Shown piece after piece: positions 34,445 to 44,183 of a stretch of DNA of 64,000 nucleotides. This DNA is from Flammeovirgaceae bacterium UBA7330. Its GTDB lineage: Bacteria; Bacteroidota; Bacteroidia; Cytophagales; Cyclobacteriaceae. The notes below the pieces were generated by a model. That model was not told the DNA's origin. It saw nothing but the letters and a program-made list of their open reading frames with translations, and ran no database searches. The stretch covers positions 980,639-1,044,638 of the forward strand of contig DKPQ01000017.1 in the NCBI GenBank assembly GCA_002471275.1, given 5' to 3'. Within the stretch, counting starts at the first letter, position 1; the number at the start of each line of letters is the position of its first letter. The position numbers were made by a program, and so were the translations under genes.

Positions 34445-35824
34445 ATGAAAAATACCCTCTTTTCAATCACGCTGATAATTAGCTTAATTGCTTGCGATAA
34501 AGAAGATATAGCAAGCAGTACCTCAGAGGTAACTATTGACGATACCGATTTCGAAGTAACCGATTGGACGACCGAAACGCACAGCAATGATGTTGATCCA
34601 AACTTTGAAGAAGTATTCGATGATAATTCAGTCAAGCGAATTGACATTGTGATTACTTCAGCACGTTGGAGTACCATGTTGGCAGATATGACCTCCCTTT
34701 ATGGTGCATTTGGGTCAGGGGGACGTGATAATTCATTTGAGGATGACAATCCCGTCTTTGTTCCGGCAGAAGTATTTTACCAGGGGAAAGAGTGGTATAG
34801 AGTAGGGGTCCGGTTTAAAGGAAATTCAAGCCTTGCATCCACATGGCGGTCTGGCAATATGAAGTTGTCGTTCAAACTTGATTTTGATGAGTTTGAAGAT
34901 GACTATCCACAAATAGACAATCAGCGATTTTACGGATTCAAGAAGCTAAGTCTCAAAAACAATTTCAATGACAAATCATTTCTCAGGGAAAAAGTAGCAG
35001 GTGATATCTTCATGAATGCCGGATTGGCCAGTTCGCATACTGCCTTTTATACCGTGTATGTAGATCATGGAGATGGGCCAGTTTATTTTGGATTGTATAC
35101 ACTTGTTGAGGAAGTAGATGATACAGTGATCGACACGCAATTTGCTGATAACGATGGCAACTTATACAAGCCGGATGGCAATGGTGCCAGCTTCGCCTCA
35201 GGCACATTTAGTGAATCTGTTTTTGTCAAAGAAACCAATGAAGATAAGGGTGATTGGTCAGACATACAAAATCTATTTACTATGCTGCATGCCAGCAACA
35301 GAACCACAGACGCAGCAGCCTGGCGAGCTAATTTGGAGACGGTCCTGGATACTGATGTATTCCTGAAGTATCTGGCAGTAAACACGGTAATACAAAACTG
35401 GGATACGTATGGACGAATGACACACAATTATTATCTGTACAACAACCCTGATAACAACTTGTTGACTTGGATTCCATGGGACAATAACGAGGCGTTACAG
35501 ACCGGCAATATGGGAGGGTCCTTGCCGCTCAATTTCTCAGGGCTGTCATCAAGTCAGTGGCCGTTGATTGGGTATTTATATGCCGATGCTACATACAAAG
35601 AGATATATGATACATATGTTGAAGAGGTGGTCAACGGGGTGTTTGAGGTAAGTGCTACACAAAACACATACACCACCTATGCCGCGCTGATAGAACCCTA
35701 TGCTACTACTGAAACCAGTGGGTACACATTTCTGAACAGTACGGCAGAATTTCAGTCAGCAGTAAATACACTTAAATCTCATGTATCACAAAGGGCCGCT
35801 GCTGTAGAAGCTTATTTGGATTGA
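34445..35824 (+). CDS. CotH kinase-family lipoprotein
   Basis: A 459-residue surface or periplasmic lipoprotein: signal peptide with lipobox LIAC (Cys about residue 17), then an acidic linker. A CotH domain (about 60-420) follows with RVGVRFKGNSSL, the GFKKLSLKNNFNDKSFLREK segment, GLYTLVEEVDDTV and the WIPWDNNEAL box near residue 345. CotH proteins are atypical kinases; Bacillus CotH phosphorylates spore coat proteins, and bacterial secreted members are largely uncharacterised. It lies 91 bases before a DUF4956-HlyD-TolC gene set on the same strand, and CotH and DUF4956 genes are neighbours in many genomes. Confidence 0.88.
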   Translation: MKNTLFSITLIISLIACDKEDIASSTSEVTIDDTDFEVTDWTTETHSNDVDPNFEEVFDDNSVKRIDIVITSARWSTMLADMTSLYGAFGSGGRDNSFEDDNPVFVPAEVFYQGKEWYRVGVRFKGNSSLASTWRSGNMKLSFKLDFDEFEDDYPQIDNQRFYGFKKLSLKNNFNDKSFLREKVAGDIFMNAGLASSHTAFYTVYVDHGDGPVYFGLYTLVEEVDDTVIDTQFADNDGNLYKPDGNGASFASGTFSESVFVKETNEDKGDWSDIQNLFTMLHASNRTTDAAAWRANLETVLDTDVFLKYLAVNTVIQNWDTYGRMTHNYYLYNNPDNNLLTWIPWDNNEALQTGNMGGSLPLNFSGLSSSQWPLIGYLYADATYKEIYDTYVEEVVNGVFEVSATQNTYTTYAALIEPYATTETSGYTFLNSTAEFQSAVNTLKSHVSQRAAAVEAYLD

Positions 35825-35915
35825 TGGAAGACTGATAGGTACGATGCTTATTGATGGCATTGTGCCATAAGAAAAGGATAGACCGGTCATTCGCATAATT
35901 AATTAGCTTAAAAAC

Positions 35916-36587
35916 ATGTTTGAATTGTTTCCAGATCAACCAGTTTACGAATACCCGCAACTGATCAATATCACTTACTCTTTTGTGTGGGCTTTTGTGC
36001 TGTCTTCTTTGATCGCCATCACCCATAAACTCACCTTTACGGGTGATTACTATCCTAAAAATTTCTTCCAGTCCCTGGTATTGGGAGCCATAGTAACTGC
36101 TTTGGTAATGATGGCAATAGGCGACAGTCTGGCCCGAGGGCTGGGCGTCTTTGGAGCCATGGCCATTATTCGTTTTCGTACACGTATTGATGACCCAAGG
36201 GATGTTTTGTTCTTGTTCGCTGCCTTGAGCACTGGATTGGCCATCGGGGTGTACGGCTTCACCATTTCATTTGTGGGATCTGTCCTTTTTTGCCTGGTTG
36301 CGTTGTTGCTTCATCATTCACCATTCCGGAGTTTTCAGCATCAAAATCACCTGTACTTCACGATTCAGGACACCGGCAAACTGGAAAGCATTACGGGCAT
36401 TGTGAGAAACCATTGCCGGGACTTTCACATGCTTACCATACAGGTCAATAAAGAAAATGCTACTCGGTATCAATATGCGGTAACATTAGAAGCATCTGTG
36501 ACCAAAGTTGAATTAATAAATGCTCTCAAGGCGATTGAAGGTGTATCGCAGATCAAGTTATCATCAAACGAAAATCTATTTACCTAA
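35916..36587 (+). CDS. DUF4956 membrane protein
   Basis: A 223-residue protein with four hydrophobic segments in the first 140 residues. It contains the DUF4956 core GVFGAMAIIRFRTRIDDPRD, recalling the MgtC/SapB fold, and a soluble C-terminal domain (about 150-223) with an alternating alpha/beta pattern. Its function is unknown. DUF4956 genes often accompany CotH and VTC-type polyphosphate polymerase genes; no VTC gene is present here. The stop overlaps the HlyD-like start by one base (TAATG), tying it to an export adaptor. Confidence 0.85.
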   Translation: MFELFPDQPVYEYPQLINITYSFVWAFVLSSLIAITHKLTFTGDYYPKNFFQSLVLGAIVTALVMMAIGDSLARGLGVFGAMAIIRFRTRIDDPRDVLFLFAALSTGLAIGVYGFTISFVGSVLFCLVALLLHHSPFRSFQHQNHLYFTIQDTGKLESITGIVRNHCRDFHMLTIQVNKENATRYQYAVTLEASVTKVELINALKAIEGVSQIKLSSNENLFT

Positions 36588-37573
36588 TGAGCAAAAACAC
36601 AAATTGGTTCTACGTATTGATCGCGGTGATGTTGGTCGCCATGCTGTTTATCAGTGGTCGCTATTTTAAAGGCAGTGGCGAGTCATCAGTGGGAATTGCA
36701 CAGACTTCAGAATACAAACTAAAAACAGAGAAATCTGCGCTCGTAATGGCTATTCACGTGGTGCCTGGGATGGAAGTGAGGGCAGGGGAGCTTCTGGTAG
36801 AGCTCACCAGTGATGAGCTGGAAGTCGATATCTCCAAACTCATCAATCGCATTGCCATCTATAAGTCAGAACGTGCTGAAAAAGCGAAGTTAGCCAACGC
36901 AGAGATCTCCTATATCAAAGCTCAAATGGGGATCACGATAGAAGAACTGGATGCTAAGATCCAGGAACTGGAAAGCGAGATGAAGATGAATGAAGTGATC
37001 GCGAAAGAATTTGCCATTGACCAGACGAATGGTGACGATTCCCCGATGGCAATCAAAATCAGGTCACTGAAACTTCAAAAGCAAAAACACCTTGAAGCGC
37101 TGAACATCAAAATTGAAGACGTAAATCAGGAAAGCACCACCGAATTGCATTTACTGGAAAATCAAATTGAGCTGCTGGAAAGTGAATTAAAGCTGTTGGA
37201 AACACAAAAGAGCAAGCTGAATAAATATGCTACAGCTTCAGGGGTGGTAAAAAATGTTTACGTAAAGCCAGGTGAACAGGTCGAATCCTTTAGCTCACTA
37301 TTGGAGATAAACCCATTGCATCCCACCACTGCGGTAGCCTACCTTGTTGGTAAAAAATCCAGTGAGTTTGACATTGGGAAAGTAGTGAGCGTGTCTTCTT
37401 ATGATCAACTAAGAAATTCAGTGCAGGGAAAGGTCATTGGTTATGGATCGGTCAGTCAATTGCCTGATATCCTGCAAAAGTCAACGGCCAGCCAGGCCTT
37501 TGGCCAGCAGGTGTTTATTGAGATACCCGCCGAAAATACATTTTCTAATGGTGAAAAAGTTTTGATACGGTAA
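36587..37573 (+). CDS. HlyD/RND-type periplasmic adaptor
   Basis: A 328-residue membrane-fusion protein. An N-terminal membrane helix (about residues 7-25) is followed by a split lipoyl-like domain (VVPGMEVRAGELLVEL near 58-74 and the second half ATASGVVKNVYVKPGEQV near 214-231). The halves are separated by a long coiled-coil hairpin (about 80-205, rich in Glu/Lys/Leu heptads), and a beta-barrel domain follows. Adaptors normally join an inner-membrane pump to a TolC channel. No ABC or RND pump is adjacent, so the overlapping DUF4956 protein is the obvious partner candidate. Confidence 0.88.
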   Translation: MSKNTNWFYVLIAVMLVAMLFISGRYFKGSGESSVGIAQTSEYKLKTEKSALVMAIHVVPGMEVRAGELLVELTSDELEVDISKLINRIAIYKSERAEKAKLANAEISYIKAQMGITIEELDAKIQELESEMKMNEVIAKEFAIDQTNGDDSPMAIKIRSLKLQKQKHLEALNIKIEDVNQESTTELHLLENQIELLESELKLLETQKSKLNKYATASGVVKNVYVKPGEQVESFSSLLEINPLHPTTAVAYLVGKKSSEFDIGKVVSVSSYDQLRNSVQGKVIGYGSVSQLPDILQKSTASQAFGQQVFIEIPAENTFSNGEKVLIR

Positions 37574-37576
37574 GGC

Positions 37577-38797
37577 ATGCGTTTATTAGTTAGTTGTTTC
37601 CTGCTTTTACCTTCCACGCTTTATGCTCAGTTGACCATGGAAGATTTTCTGCGATCGGCGGCGGAGTCATCGGCCATTCAGGCATTCGACAAACAGAATG
37701 ATTTTCTTGAGTCTAATCCCTATAAGCTACCGGTGATCAACGGGTTGGAGTTTCGCACGGAGAGTAACCAGCTCGACCTAGATCGTCAGGATTACGCCTT
37801 ACGGCTGAAACCAGCCAATCCGTGGGAGGTGAAACGCAACAAAGAATATTTTCAGACTTATCAGCAAACACTGCAACTGGACCGTCAACGTGAATTAAAA
37901 AACACACTGAAGACTTACTATGAAACCATTATAGACTGGGCCTACCTGGATGAATTAAAGAATCTGAAGCAAGAAGAAAATGAAATCGTAAAGACCTCGA
38001 TTGAAATTTTAGAGGCACAGCGTTTTTCGAATTTCTTTGATGCAAATGATTATGCCGAACTCAAAATTGATCAGGTAGAAAAACTGGTGGAGCAGGAAGA
38101 ATTGTCCTTCGAAGAAGATGCTCAACGAAGCAAGATCGAAATGCTATATCCTTCGGCTCGAAATCAGGTGATTTCATGGACATTAGGTGATCTAATCCCC
38201 ATAGAAAACATCCAATTTATGATTGAAGACCATCCAACGGTTAACGGATCGGGAGAGGTGGCCTACCGGCAAAAGAAAATTGAACTGGCCCAGTCCGAAT
38301 GGGCGCTGGAAAAATCGAATATTAATGTCGGATATCTGCAGGCGCAGTATCAGGATTATCGTATCGAACAAGACAGAAAGCCATGGAGCATTGGGTTGGG
38401 GATTACCATACCTATTTTCAATCCAAACAAAGGAGACATGGCCAAAAGAAAGCTGGAAGTCATAGAAGCTGAGAGTGACCTGCTTGATGCCAGGAATGAA
38501 CAGCAGGAGGGGTTGGCGTTGATAGAAAAAAAGTTGCAAACATTGGCTACACGCTACCACAACTTACAGAATCGATTGGACAATTTAGACGTTCCATCAC
38601 TCACTGCCAATCTACAAAAGATAGAAAGCAGCAATCCGATAACGATGGTTCAACTAAGAGGAAGCCTGATCAAGTCAAGAAGTATAGCGGCCCGACTAAA
38701 AAAGGAAATCTATCTGGCTTATATCGATTATCTGTGGTATTCGGAGCTACTTCAACAACAGCCTTTCCAAAATTATCTTGACCCGAAATTTAATTAG
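37577..38797 (+). CDS. TolC-family outer membrane efflux protein
   Basis: A 406-residue outer membrane channel-type protein with a signal peptide (about 1-17, LLVSCFLLLPSTLYAQ). It is dominated by long helices with TolC-like patterning and a duplicated architecture: two halves around residues 60-195 and 235-390 (GLGITIPIFNPNKGDMAKRKLEVIEAE is a typical TolC-repeat strand). It is shorter than E. coli TolC (about 470 residues mature). Three bases separate it from the HlyD-like gene, and it closes the operon. The cargo is unknown. Confidence 0.85.
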   Translation: MRLLVSCFLLLPSTLYAQLTMEDFLRSAAESSAIQAFDKQNDFLESNPYKLPVINGLEFRTESNQLDLDRQDYALRLKPANPWEVKRNKEYFQTYQQTLQLDRQRELKNTLKTYYETIIDWAYLDELKNLKQEENEIVKTSIEILEAQRFSNFFDANDYAELKIDQVEKLVEQEELSFEEDAQRSKIEMLYPSARNQVISWTLGDLIPIENIQFMIEDHPTVNGSGEVAYRQKKIELAQSEWALEKSNINVGYLQAQYQDYRIEQDRKPWSIGLGITIPIFNPNKGDMAKRKLEVIEAESDLLDARNEQQEGLALIEKKLQTLATRYHNLQNRLDNLDVPSLTANLQKIESSNPITMVQLRGSLIKSRSIAARLKKEIYLAYIDYLWYSELLQQQPFQNYLDPKFN

Positions 38798-39323
38798 AGG
38801 AGTCCAAAATGGGTTATGGTATAAGGGTCTGCAGAAAAAGGGAATTTAAGTCTACGGTAGTAATGAATTTCACCATCAAGGTTCAACATTCCCCGGAGAT
38901 CTTACTCGGTCTCCAGATGCCCACATCATCAAACCTGAGACCTGACAACTCATCATTAGACATTCTCGATGGCGAAGCTAATATGAATCCGGAACATTAG
39001 GTTTTTTGTGAAACCAGTAAATGGCACGCTTTTTAGAAAGACCTCATGAAAAAGTCCGTTATTTCATATCAGGACGATTGACCTGTAATTCCGCCCCTTC
39101 CTTGCATTGCCATTTCAATAAATTGATTGACCACAAGTGCTTCCTAATACGGGTTGTGGCAAGGTATGTACTGAATCATAGCCTTAAAAAATCAGATGTT
39201 GGCAGGTTAGATTCCCTGCCAGGAACCATAGGACCTTGTAGGAAATGACGTACTAAATTTATTAATGGATCTTCATTTGAAGGTAGATAAAGGTTTGAAA
39301 TACTTCTCCAGATGTCAAAAAGA
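38798..39323. other. Intergenic region with a repeat copy
   Basis: About 525 bases between the converging TolC-like and 7TMR genes. Two short open frames (38809-39000 and 39021-39248) have no recognisable content and are not called. A short repeat (39207-39250, ATTCCCTGCC ... GGAAATGACG) has a diverged copy at 44357-44400. No clear terminator seen. Confidence 0.5.
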
Positions 39324-41057
39324 TCAGTTCGCTGAAGACACCAACTCTTCATCCACCAACTCCTGATTTATCCCCTGCAGGTAATCAATCAGATCCATCT
39401 CCGCAGGCAGTTGCAAACGTTTTTTCAAACGGTACTTGGACGTTTGCACTGTACGTTTCGACTGGTGAAGCAGCTGGCAGATCTGATCTGTGTTCAAATT
39501 GAGTACAAGCAATGAAGCGAACCTCAACTCATTCTCGGTGAGATCTGGTGTATGGCTGAGTAGCTTCCTGAAAAAATTGGGATTGGTTTTTTCAAACCGG
39601 ATCTTAAAGGTCTTCCAATCTTCTTCCAGGCGCATCTTGGATTTGAGCTCCGAGAGTAGCTCTTTACTGACCGGATTGGGAAGAGTCTGCATATAATGGT
39701 ACACCTTTTCCAAAGCCTCCTTCTTAGAAGCTGTAATGATAGAGAGGTTATAAAGCTCGTTGTTTTTCAATTGCATTTCACTTTGGTGCTTTTCCTTTTC
39801 CAACTGCCGAATGGCCAGCAAGTGTTCTTTCTCTTTTTCCCTTTCCCTGAGCTCAAAGGCGGCCTTCACGGCTTTCTTTTTATTCTGGTTCATCTTATGC
39901 GTCAAACCCAGCTGAAAACAACAGAGTTCCAGGCCATAACCGATCAGGGTATAGTGATAGGATTCCGTCAGAAAGGAGAAATGCAGTGACAGGCTAGTCA
40001 GTACTGCCCCGGAAACTCCAAATACCATACCGGCGATGACGTAATACTTGTTTCTTTGCCTGGACAGGAGTACCGTAACAATGAAAGGGATAGCTATGAT
40101 GGCGATGGAGGTGTTAGTTCGAGGCAGAGAATGATAGTATACCTCTTTGGAAAACCAAAAAAGAACGATCATTGACACTGAAATGAAAGCAGCATAGCCA
40201 ATGAACAGCCTGGCAATCAACCATGACTTACCGTTTGTGGATTTATAATCCAGGTAACTACTGGCAAAAAGGGCATAAAGCATCCAGTTGATCGGAAACA
40301 AGGTGCTGGCATCAAAATTAAACCATGGAGCAACATACCACGTGAATTTGAAGTACCCACAGAGATAGAAGCTTAGAGCAACCATGAAAAATAGGTAGTA
40401 CAGGTTACTTTTCTCTTTGAAGATCAGACCAAGTGATGTGTTGGTCAGAAGTAATACCACTACCATCCCAACGAAGATACCAATGGCGAGCAGGTCATTG
40501 ATCCTTTGTGCCCTGAAGATATCCTCCCGCTGAATGAAAAAATGATCTGCCACCTTAAACGGCATATCCCAAACTTTGCCCTTTACCTTGATATAAAGTC
40601 GCTTCGACTCATTTGGCTTTAGTGATATACTAATCTTCGTTTCGTTATTCTGACCTGTATAAAAGTCATCATGTACTTTGGTATGTAACACACCTTTCTT
40701 TTCGTTATGGAGGAGATTTTTGCCTGCATATTCCCAGTATTCAATCTCCCATTCATTGCCGAAGATGAGATAAGTTAATGGGGTAGTGCTGCTGTTTTTT
40801 AAATCCATCCGATACCAGTAGTTGGAGCCGGAAAAGTACTCAGCTGGAGGGATGATATACACAAAGCCATCATTGTCAATGATCTCGTCAATGTCCATAA
40901 GGCCGGTAGTATCAATCAGTAAGCCGACCTGCTGTGCGGGCAATTCTGATTTGGTGTGATAGTCATGGGTAGATAAGTTGATGGGGTCCACACTCAAAGA
41001 CAGCCCGGGTTTGATGAACAAGCATAGAATGAGGAAAACGCAAATAGTCTTTTTCAT
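39324..41057 (-). CDS. 7TMR-DISM sensor with C-terminal LuxR-like helix-turn-helix
   Basis: A 577-residue sensor. The start at 41057 gives a signal peptide (MKKTICVFLILCLFIKPGLS); an earlier in-frame ATG at 41108 would add 17 residues. An extracellular beta-domain (7TMR-DISMED2-like, about 30-170) precedes a seven-helix membrane domain (about 185-385) and a coiled coil (about 395-450, ELREREKEKEHLLAIRQ). The C-terminal DNA-binding-like helix-turn-helix (about 510-565, NLNTDQICQLLHQSKRTVQTSKYRLKKRL) resembles LuxR/TPR-HTH proteins of Bacteroidota. It likely couples an external carbohydrate or other ligand to transcription. Divergent from the FG-GAP/MBG T9SS gene, a plausible target. Confidence 0.86.
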   Translation of the reverse strand: MKKTICVFLILCLFIKPGLSLSVDPINLSTHDYHTKSELPAQQVGLLIDTTGLMDIDEIIDNDGFVYIIPPAEYFSGSNYWYRMDLKNSSTTPLTYLIFGNEWEIEYWEYAGKNLLHNEKKGVLHTKVHDDFYTGQNNETKISISLKPNESKRLYIKVKGKVWDMPFKVADHFFIQREDIFRAQRINDLLAIGIFVGMVVVLLLTNTSLGLIFKEKSNLYYLFFMVALSFYLCGYFKFTWYVAPWFNFDASTLFPINWMLYALFASSYLDYKSTNGKSWLIARLFIGYAAFISVSMIVLFWFSKEVYYHSLPRTNTSIAIIAIPFIVTVLLSRQRNKYYVIAGMVFGVSGAVLTSLSLHFSFLTESYHYTLIGYGLELCCFQLGLTHKMNQNKKKAVKAAFELREREKEKEHLLAIRQLEKEKHQSEMQLKNNELYNLSIITASKKEALEKVYHYMQTLPNPVSKELLSELKSKMRLEEDWKTFKIRFEKTNPNFFRKLLSHTPDLTENELRFASLLVLNLNTDQICQLLHQSKRTVQTSKYRLKKRLQLPAEMDLIDYLQGINQELVDEELVSSAN

Positions 41058-41223
41058 AACGGGGTCTAAAGGCATGAAACTAAGCGAATATAAAAGGTTC
41101 AGCATCATGACGTATGATGGTTAGATATTTTTTCCGATGTAGTAGCTATGTAGTAGGGCAGTTGTGTGGGTTTTTGATGTAATAAGCTACCATTGGACTT
41201 TAATAAAAAATAATGTAGTAGCC

Positions 41224-44178
41224 ATGAGATCATTTCCTGACATCTTTAACCGACTAACATATCATCTATTTGTGGTAGGAGGTTTCACCTTATCTAACCT
41301 ATGTACAACCAATGGTTATGCGCAGTTTACCAGGGACGAAGCGGCATCTGCCACTATCCAGGACATGACTGATACGAAAGCCGATTGGGGTGACTATGAC
41401 AATGACGGTGATCTGGACCTGGCAATCGTTGGATCTAATGGAACGAAGTATGCTAAAATATACAGGAATAATGATGGGGTCTTTGAAGATATCGAAGCCG
41501 ACCTGTTGGGTGTTTCCGGGTACGGGAATGCCATGTGGGGTGATTTTGATGGAGATCAGGATCTGGACCTTGTCATCACCGGAGAAACTACTATTGGGGA
41601 GTTTCCGGATATACAGGATATTGAAATCGCCTACATCTACCGAAATGACGACGGCGTGTTTGTCAACCACGAAGCGGGCCTGATTGGCGTAGCCGGATGG
41701 GCCCAATGGAGTGACTATGATGGTGATGGGGATCTCGATATTGCTTTGGCCGGAAGAATAGGCGCAGACACGGATGATGATGATATCCTGAAGATATACA
41801 ACAATGATCAGGGAGTATTTACTGAGATCGATCTGCCGATTCAGCTTACGGATCGAAACACAGGTGTTTCCATTGATTGGGGCGATTATGACAATGATGG
41901 CGATGAGGACCTTTTTGTGTCTGTCACAGGAGATTTTAACTGGGATCTGGAACAATGGTATTCAAGTGTCCTAAGAAATGATGACGGTGTTTTCACAGCC
42001 GTAGATCTATCCATCCCTGGCTTTTTTGATGGCCATGTAAAATGGGGGGATTATGATGCAGATGGCGATCTGGATCTGGCTGTAATGGGGTATGACGACC
42101 TGAAAGGGCCAGTCACCACCATCTATCAAAACAATGAAGGTGTATTTGAAGACATCGGGGATGATTTTGCCGAAAACGCACCGGAAACCAAGTGTTTTGC
42201 TGGGTATCTTGATTGGGAGGACTACGATTCGGATGGCGACCTTGATTTGCTGGTATCAGGAGTGGGCGGGCCCATGTTTACCACGATCGTATTTAGAAAT
42301 GATGAAGGTGTTTTTATTGACATGGATATGCCCATTCCGGGCACCTGGGGATATGCCATCTGGGGGGATTACGACAATGATTTCGATCCGGATATTTTGA
42401 TCGGGGGCATACAGGAAATAGAAGGAGGCTATTATAACCTGACCGAACTATACACCAATGAAATCCGAACGGCGCATACCATTCAGTTTGAGCCTGTGGG
42501 TGAGAAAATCTATGGAGACACAGATTTTGACCTGAGTGCAACCTCCAGTGCAGGTCTTGCGATAAACTACGAAATTATCAGCGGACCGGCTATCTTAACT
42601 GATCAAACCCTGAGTATCGGTGGAGCAGGAGAGGTCGTTGTACGTGCCTTTCACGCGGGAAATGAAACTCATAACCCCAGTCAGACAGAGTTGCATATTG
42701 AAGTTCAAAAGGCCATCTTAACAGCCTCTGCCATTGATGAATCCATGACTTATGGGGATGTGGTTCCGGTTTTGGATATCAGCTATGCCGGTTTTGTGAA
42801 TGGTGATGACGAAACAAGCCTTTTATCCATACCAGAAGCCAGTTCTGTTGCCACCAGTCAAAGTAACGTTGGTACTTATGACATCATGCTTTCCGGAGGT
42901 GCTTCAGACAATTATGAGCTTGTCCTGGTTGATGGAACCCTGACGGTCGGAAAGGCTACCCTGACAGCTACTGCGAATAATAAAACCATGACTTATGGGG
43001 ATGTGGTTCCGGTTTTGGATATCAGCTATGCAGGTTTTGTGAATGATGAAGACGAAACAAGCCTTTTATCCATACCAGAAGGCAGTTCTGTTGCCACCAG
43101 TCAAAGCAACGTTGGTACTTATGATATCACGCTTTTCGGGGGCACTTCAGATAATTATGAGCTTATGTTGGTAAATGGAATCCTGACGATCGAAAAGGCT
43201 ACCCTGACAGCTACTGCGAATAATAAAACCATGACTTATGGGGATGTGGTGCCGGTTTTAGGTATCAGCTATGCCGGTTTTGTGAATGATGATGACGCAA
43301 CAAGCCTTTTATCTATACCAGAAGCCAGTTCTGTTGCCACCAGTCAAAGTAACGTTGGTACCTATGATATCACGCTTTCCGGAGGTGCTTCAAGTAATTA
43401 TGAACTTATGTTGGTAGATGGAACCCTAACAATAGAAAAAGCCACATTGATTGCCACAGCTAACGATAAATCCATGGTCTACGGTGGGACTGTTCCTGTA
43501 TTGGATATCTCTTATACCGGGTTTCTGAATGACGATAATGAAAATGATCTTTTGTCTCCGCCCGAAACCAGCACCCTGGCAACAAGCCAAAGTGGTGCTG
43601 GTATTTATCCCATTCAACTCACAGGAGGCTCTGCTGTTAATTATACATTCATGTTGGCAGATGGTGCCCTGACGATCGAAAAAGCTACCTTGACTGCCAC
43701 TGCCAATAACCAAACCATGACCGCTGGGGATGCAGTCCCAAAGCTGGAGATCACCTATGCAGGTTTTGTCAACAATGATGATATAACGGATCTCGAGGAA
43801 GTTCCGGTGGCCAATACCAACGCCACTTCAGAGAGTGATGCCGGTATTTACACTATTACAGTCACAGGGGGGCAATCAGACAACTACGAACTGGTTCTGG
43901 TTGATGGTGAGCTCACCATCGAAGAGATGGTATTAGCTGCTTCACCGGGTTCTATAGAAGTGAGAGCCTACCCGAATCCGACCCATGATTTCATTAAAAT
44001 TGAGGTAGTAAGTCCATCCGAGATCAGGCTCCTTAACCTTCATGGACAGCTCATTACTTCAGAAAGTATCGAGAAACAAAGCCTGTTAAATATTTCGGAA
44101 CTTGAATCAGGTATTTACCTGCTCGAAGTGATCCTTCCTGATCAAATCTTCCGCCAACGGATTATCAAAACAAACTAA
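41224..44178 (+). CDS. FG-GAP/MBG-repeat T9SS-secreted protein
   Basis: A 984-residue cell-surface or secreted protein. The ATG at 41224 gives a signal-peptide-like start (SFPDIFNRLTYHLFVVGGF); a GTG at 41164 would add 20 residues. About seven FG-GAP/VCBS-type units with calcium loops (DYDNDGDLDLAI, DYDGDGDLDIAL) fill about residues 55-415. A short Ig-like stretch (about 420-495) precedes five MBG-type repeats of about 80 residues (42709-43925) with the pattern KATLTATANNKTMTYGDVVP and SNVGTYDITLSGG. The T9SS sorting domain covers about 910-984 (RAYPNPTHDFIKI to FRQRIIKTN). The first three MBG units are nearly identical in DNA, implying recent duplication. Confidence 0.9.
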   Translation: MRSFPDIFNRLTYHLFVVGGFTLSNLCTTNGYAQFTRDEAASATIQDMTDTKADWGDYDNDGDLDLAIVGSNGTKYAKIYRNNDGVFEDIEADLLGVSGYGNAMWGDFDGDQDLDLVITGETTIGEFPDIQDIEIAYIYRNDDGVFVNHEAGLIGVAGWAQWSDYDGDGDLDIALAGRIGADTDDDDILKIYNNDQGVFTEIDLPIQLTDRNTGVSIDWGDYDNDGDEDLFVSVTGDFNWDLEQWYSSVLRNDDGVFTAVDLSIPGFFDGHVKWGDYDADGDLDLAVMGYDDLKGPVTTIYQNNEGVFEDIGDDFAENAPETKCFAGYLDWEDYDSDGDLDLLVSGVGGPMFTTIVFRNDEGVFIDMDMPIPGTWGYAIWGDYDNDFDPDILIGGIQEIEGGYYNLTELYTNEIRTAHTIQFEPVGEKIYGDTDFDLSATSSAGLAINYEIISGPAILTDQTLSIGGAGEVVVRAFHAGNETHNPSQTELHIEVQKAILTASAIDESMTYGDVVPVLDISYAGFVNGDDETSLLSIPEASSVATSQSNVGTYDIMLSGGASDNYELVLVDGTLTVGKATLTATANNKTMTYGDVVPVLDISYAGFVNDEDETSLLSIPEGSSVATSQSNVGTYDITLFGGTSDNYELMLVNGILTIEKATLTATANNKTMTYGDVVPVLGISYAGFVNDDDATSLLSIPEASSVATSQSNVGTYDITLSGGASSNYELMLVDGTLTIEKATLIATANDKSMVYGGTVPVLDISYTGFLNDDNENDLLSPPETSTLATSQSGAGIYPIQLTGGSAVNYTFMLADGALTIEKATLTATANNQTMTAGDAVPKLEITYAGFVNNDDITDLEEVPVANTNATSESDAGIYTITVTGGQSDNYELVLVDGELTIEEMVLAASPGSIEVRAYPNPTHDFIKIEVVSPSEIRLLNLHGQLITSESIEKQSLLNISELESGIYLLEVILPDQIFRQRIIKTN
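42709..43430 (+). repeat. Tandem DNA repeat encoding MBG units
   Basis: Three consecutive units of about 240 bases (starting near 42709, 42951 and 43191) share long identical stretches, for example around the segment after ATGACTTATGGGGATGTGG. Two more diverged units continue to about 43925. Nearly identical DNA indicates recent expansion or gene conversion. Confidence 0.8.
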
Positions 44179-44183
44179 GGCAG

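Noticed and set aside
38809..39248. Two short plus-strand frames after the TolC gene
   Set aside because: No similarity or domain, and one includes the repeat at 39207.
42709..43925. Regular 240-base repeats considered as a CRISPR-like array
   Set aside because: Units are coding, in frame and far too long for CRISPR repeats and spacers.
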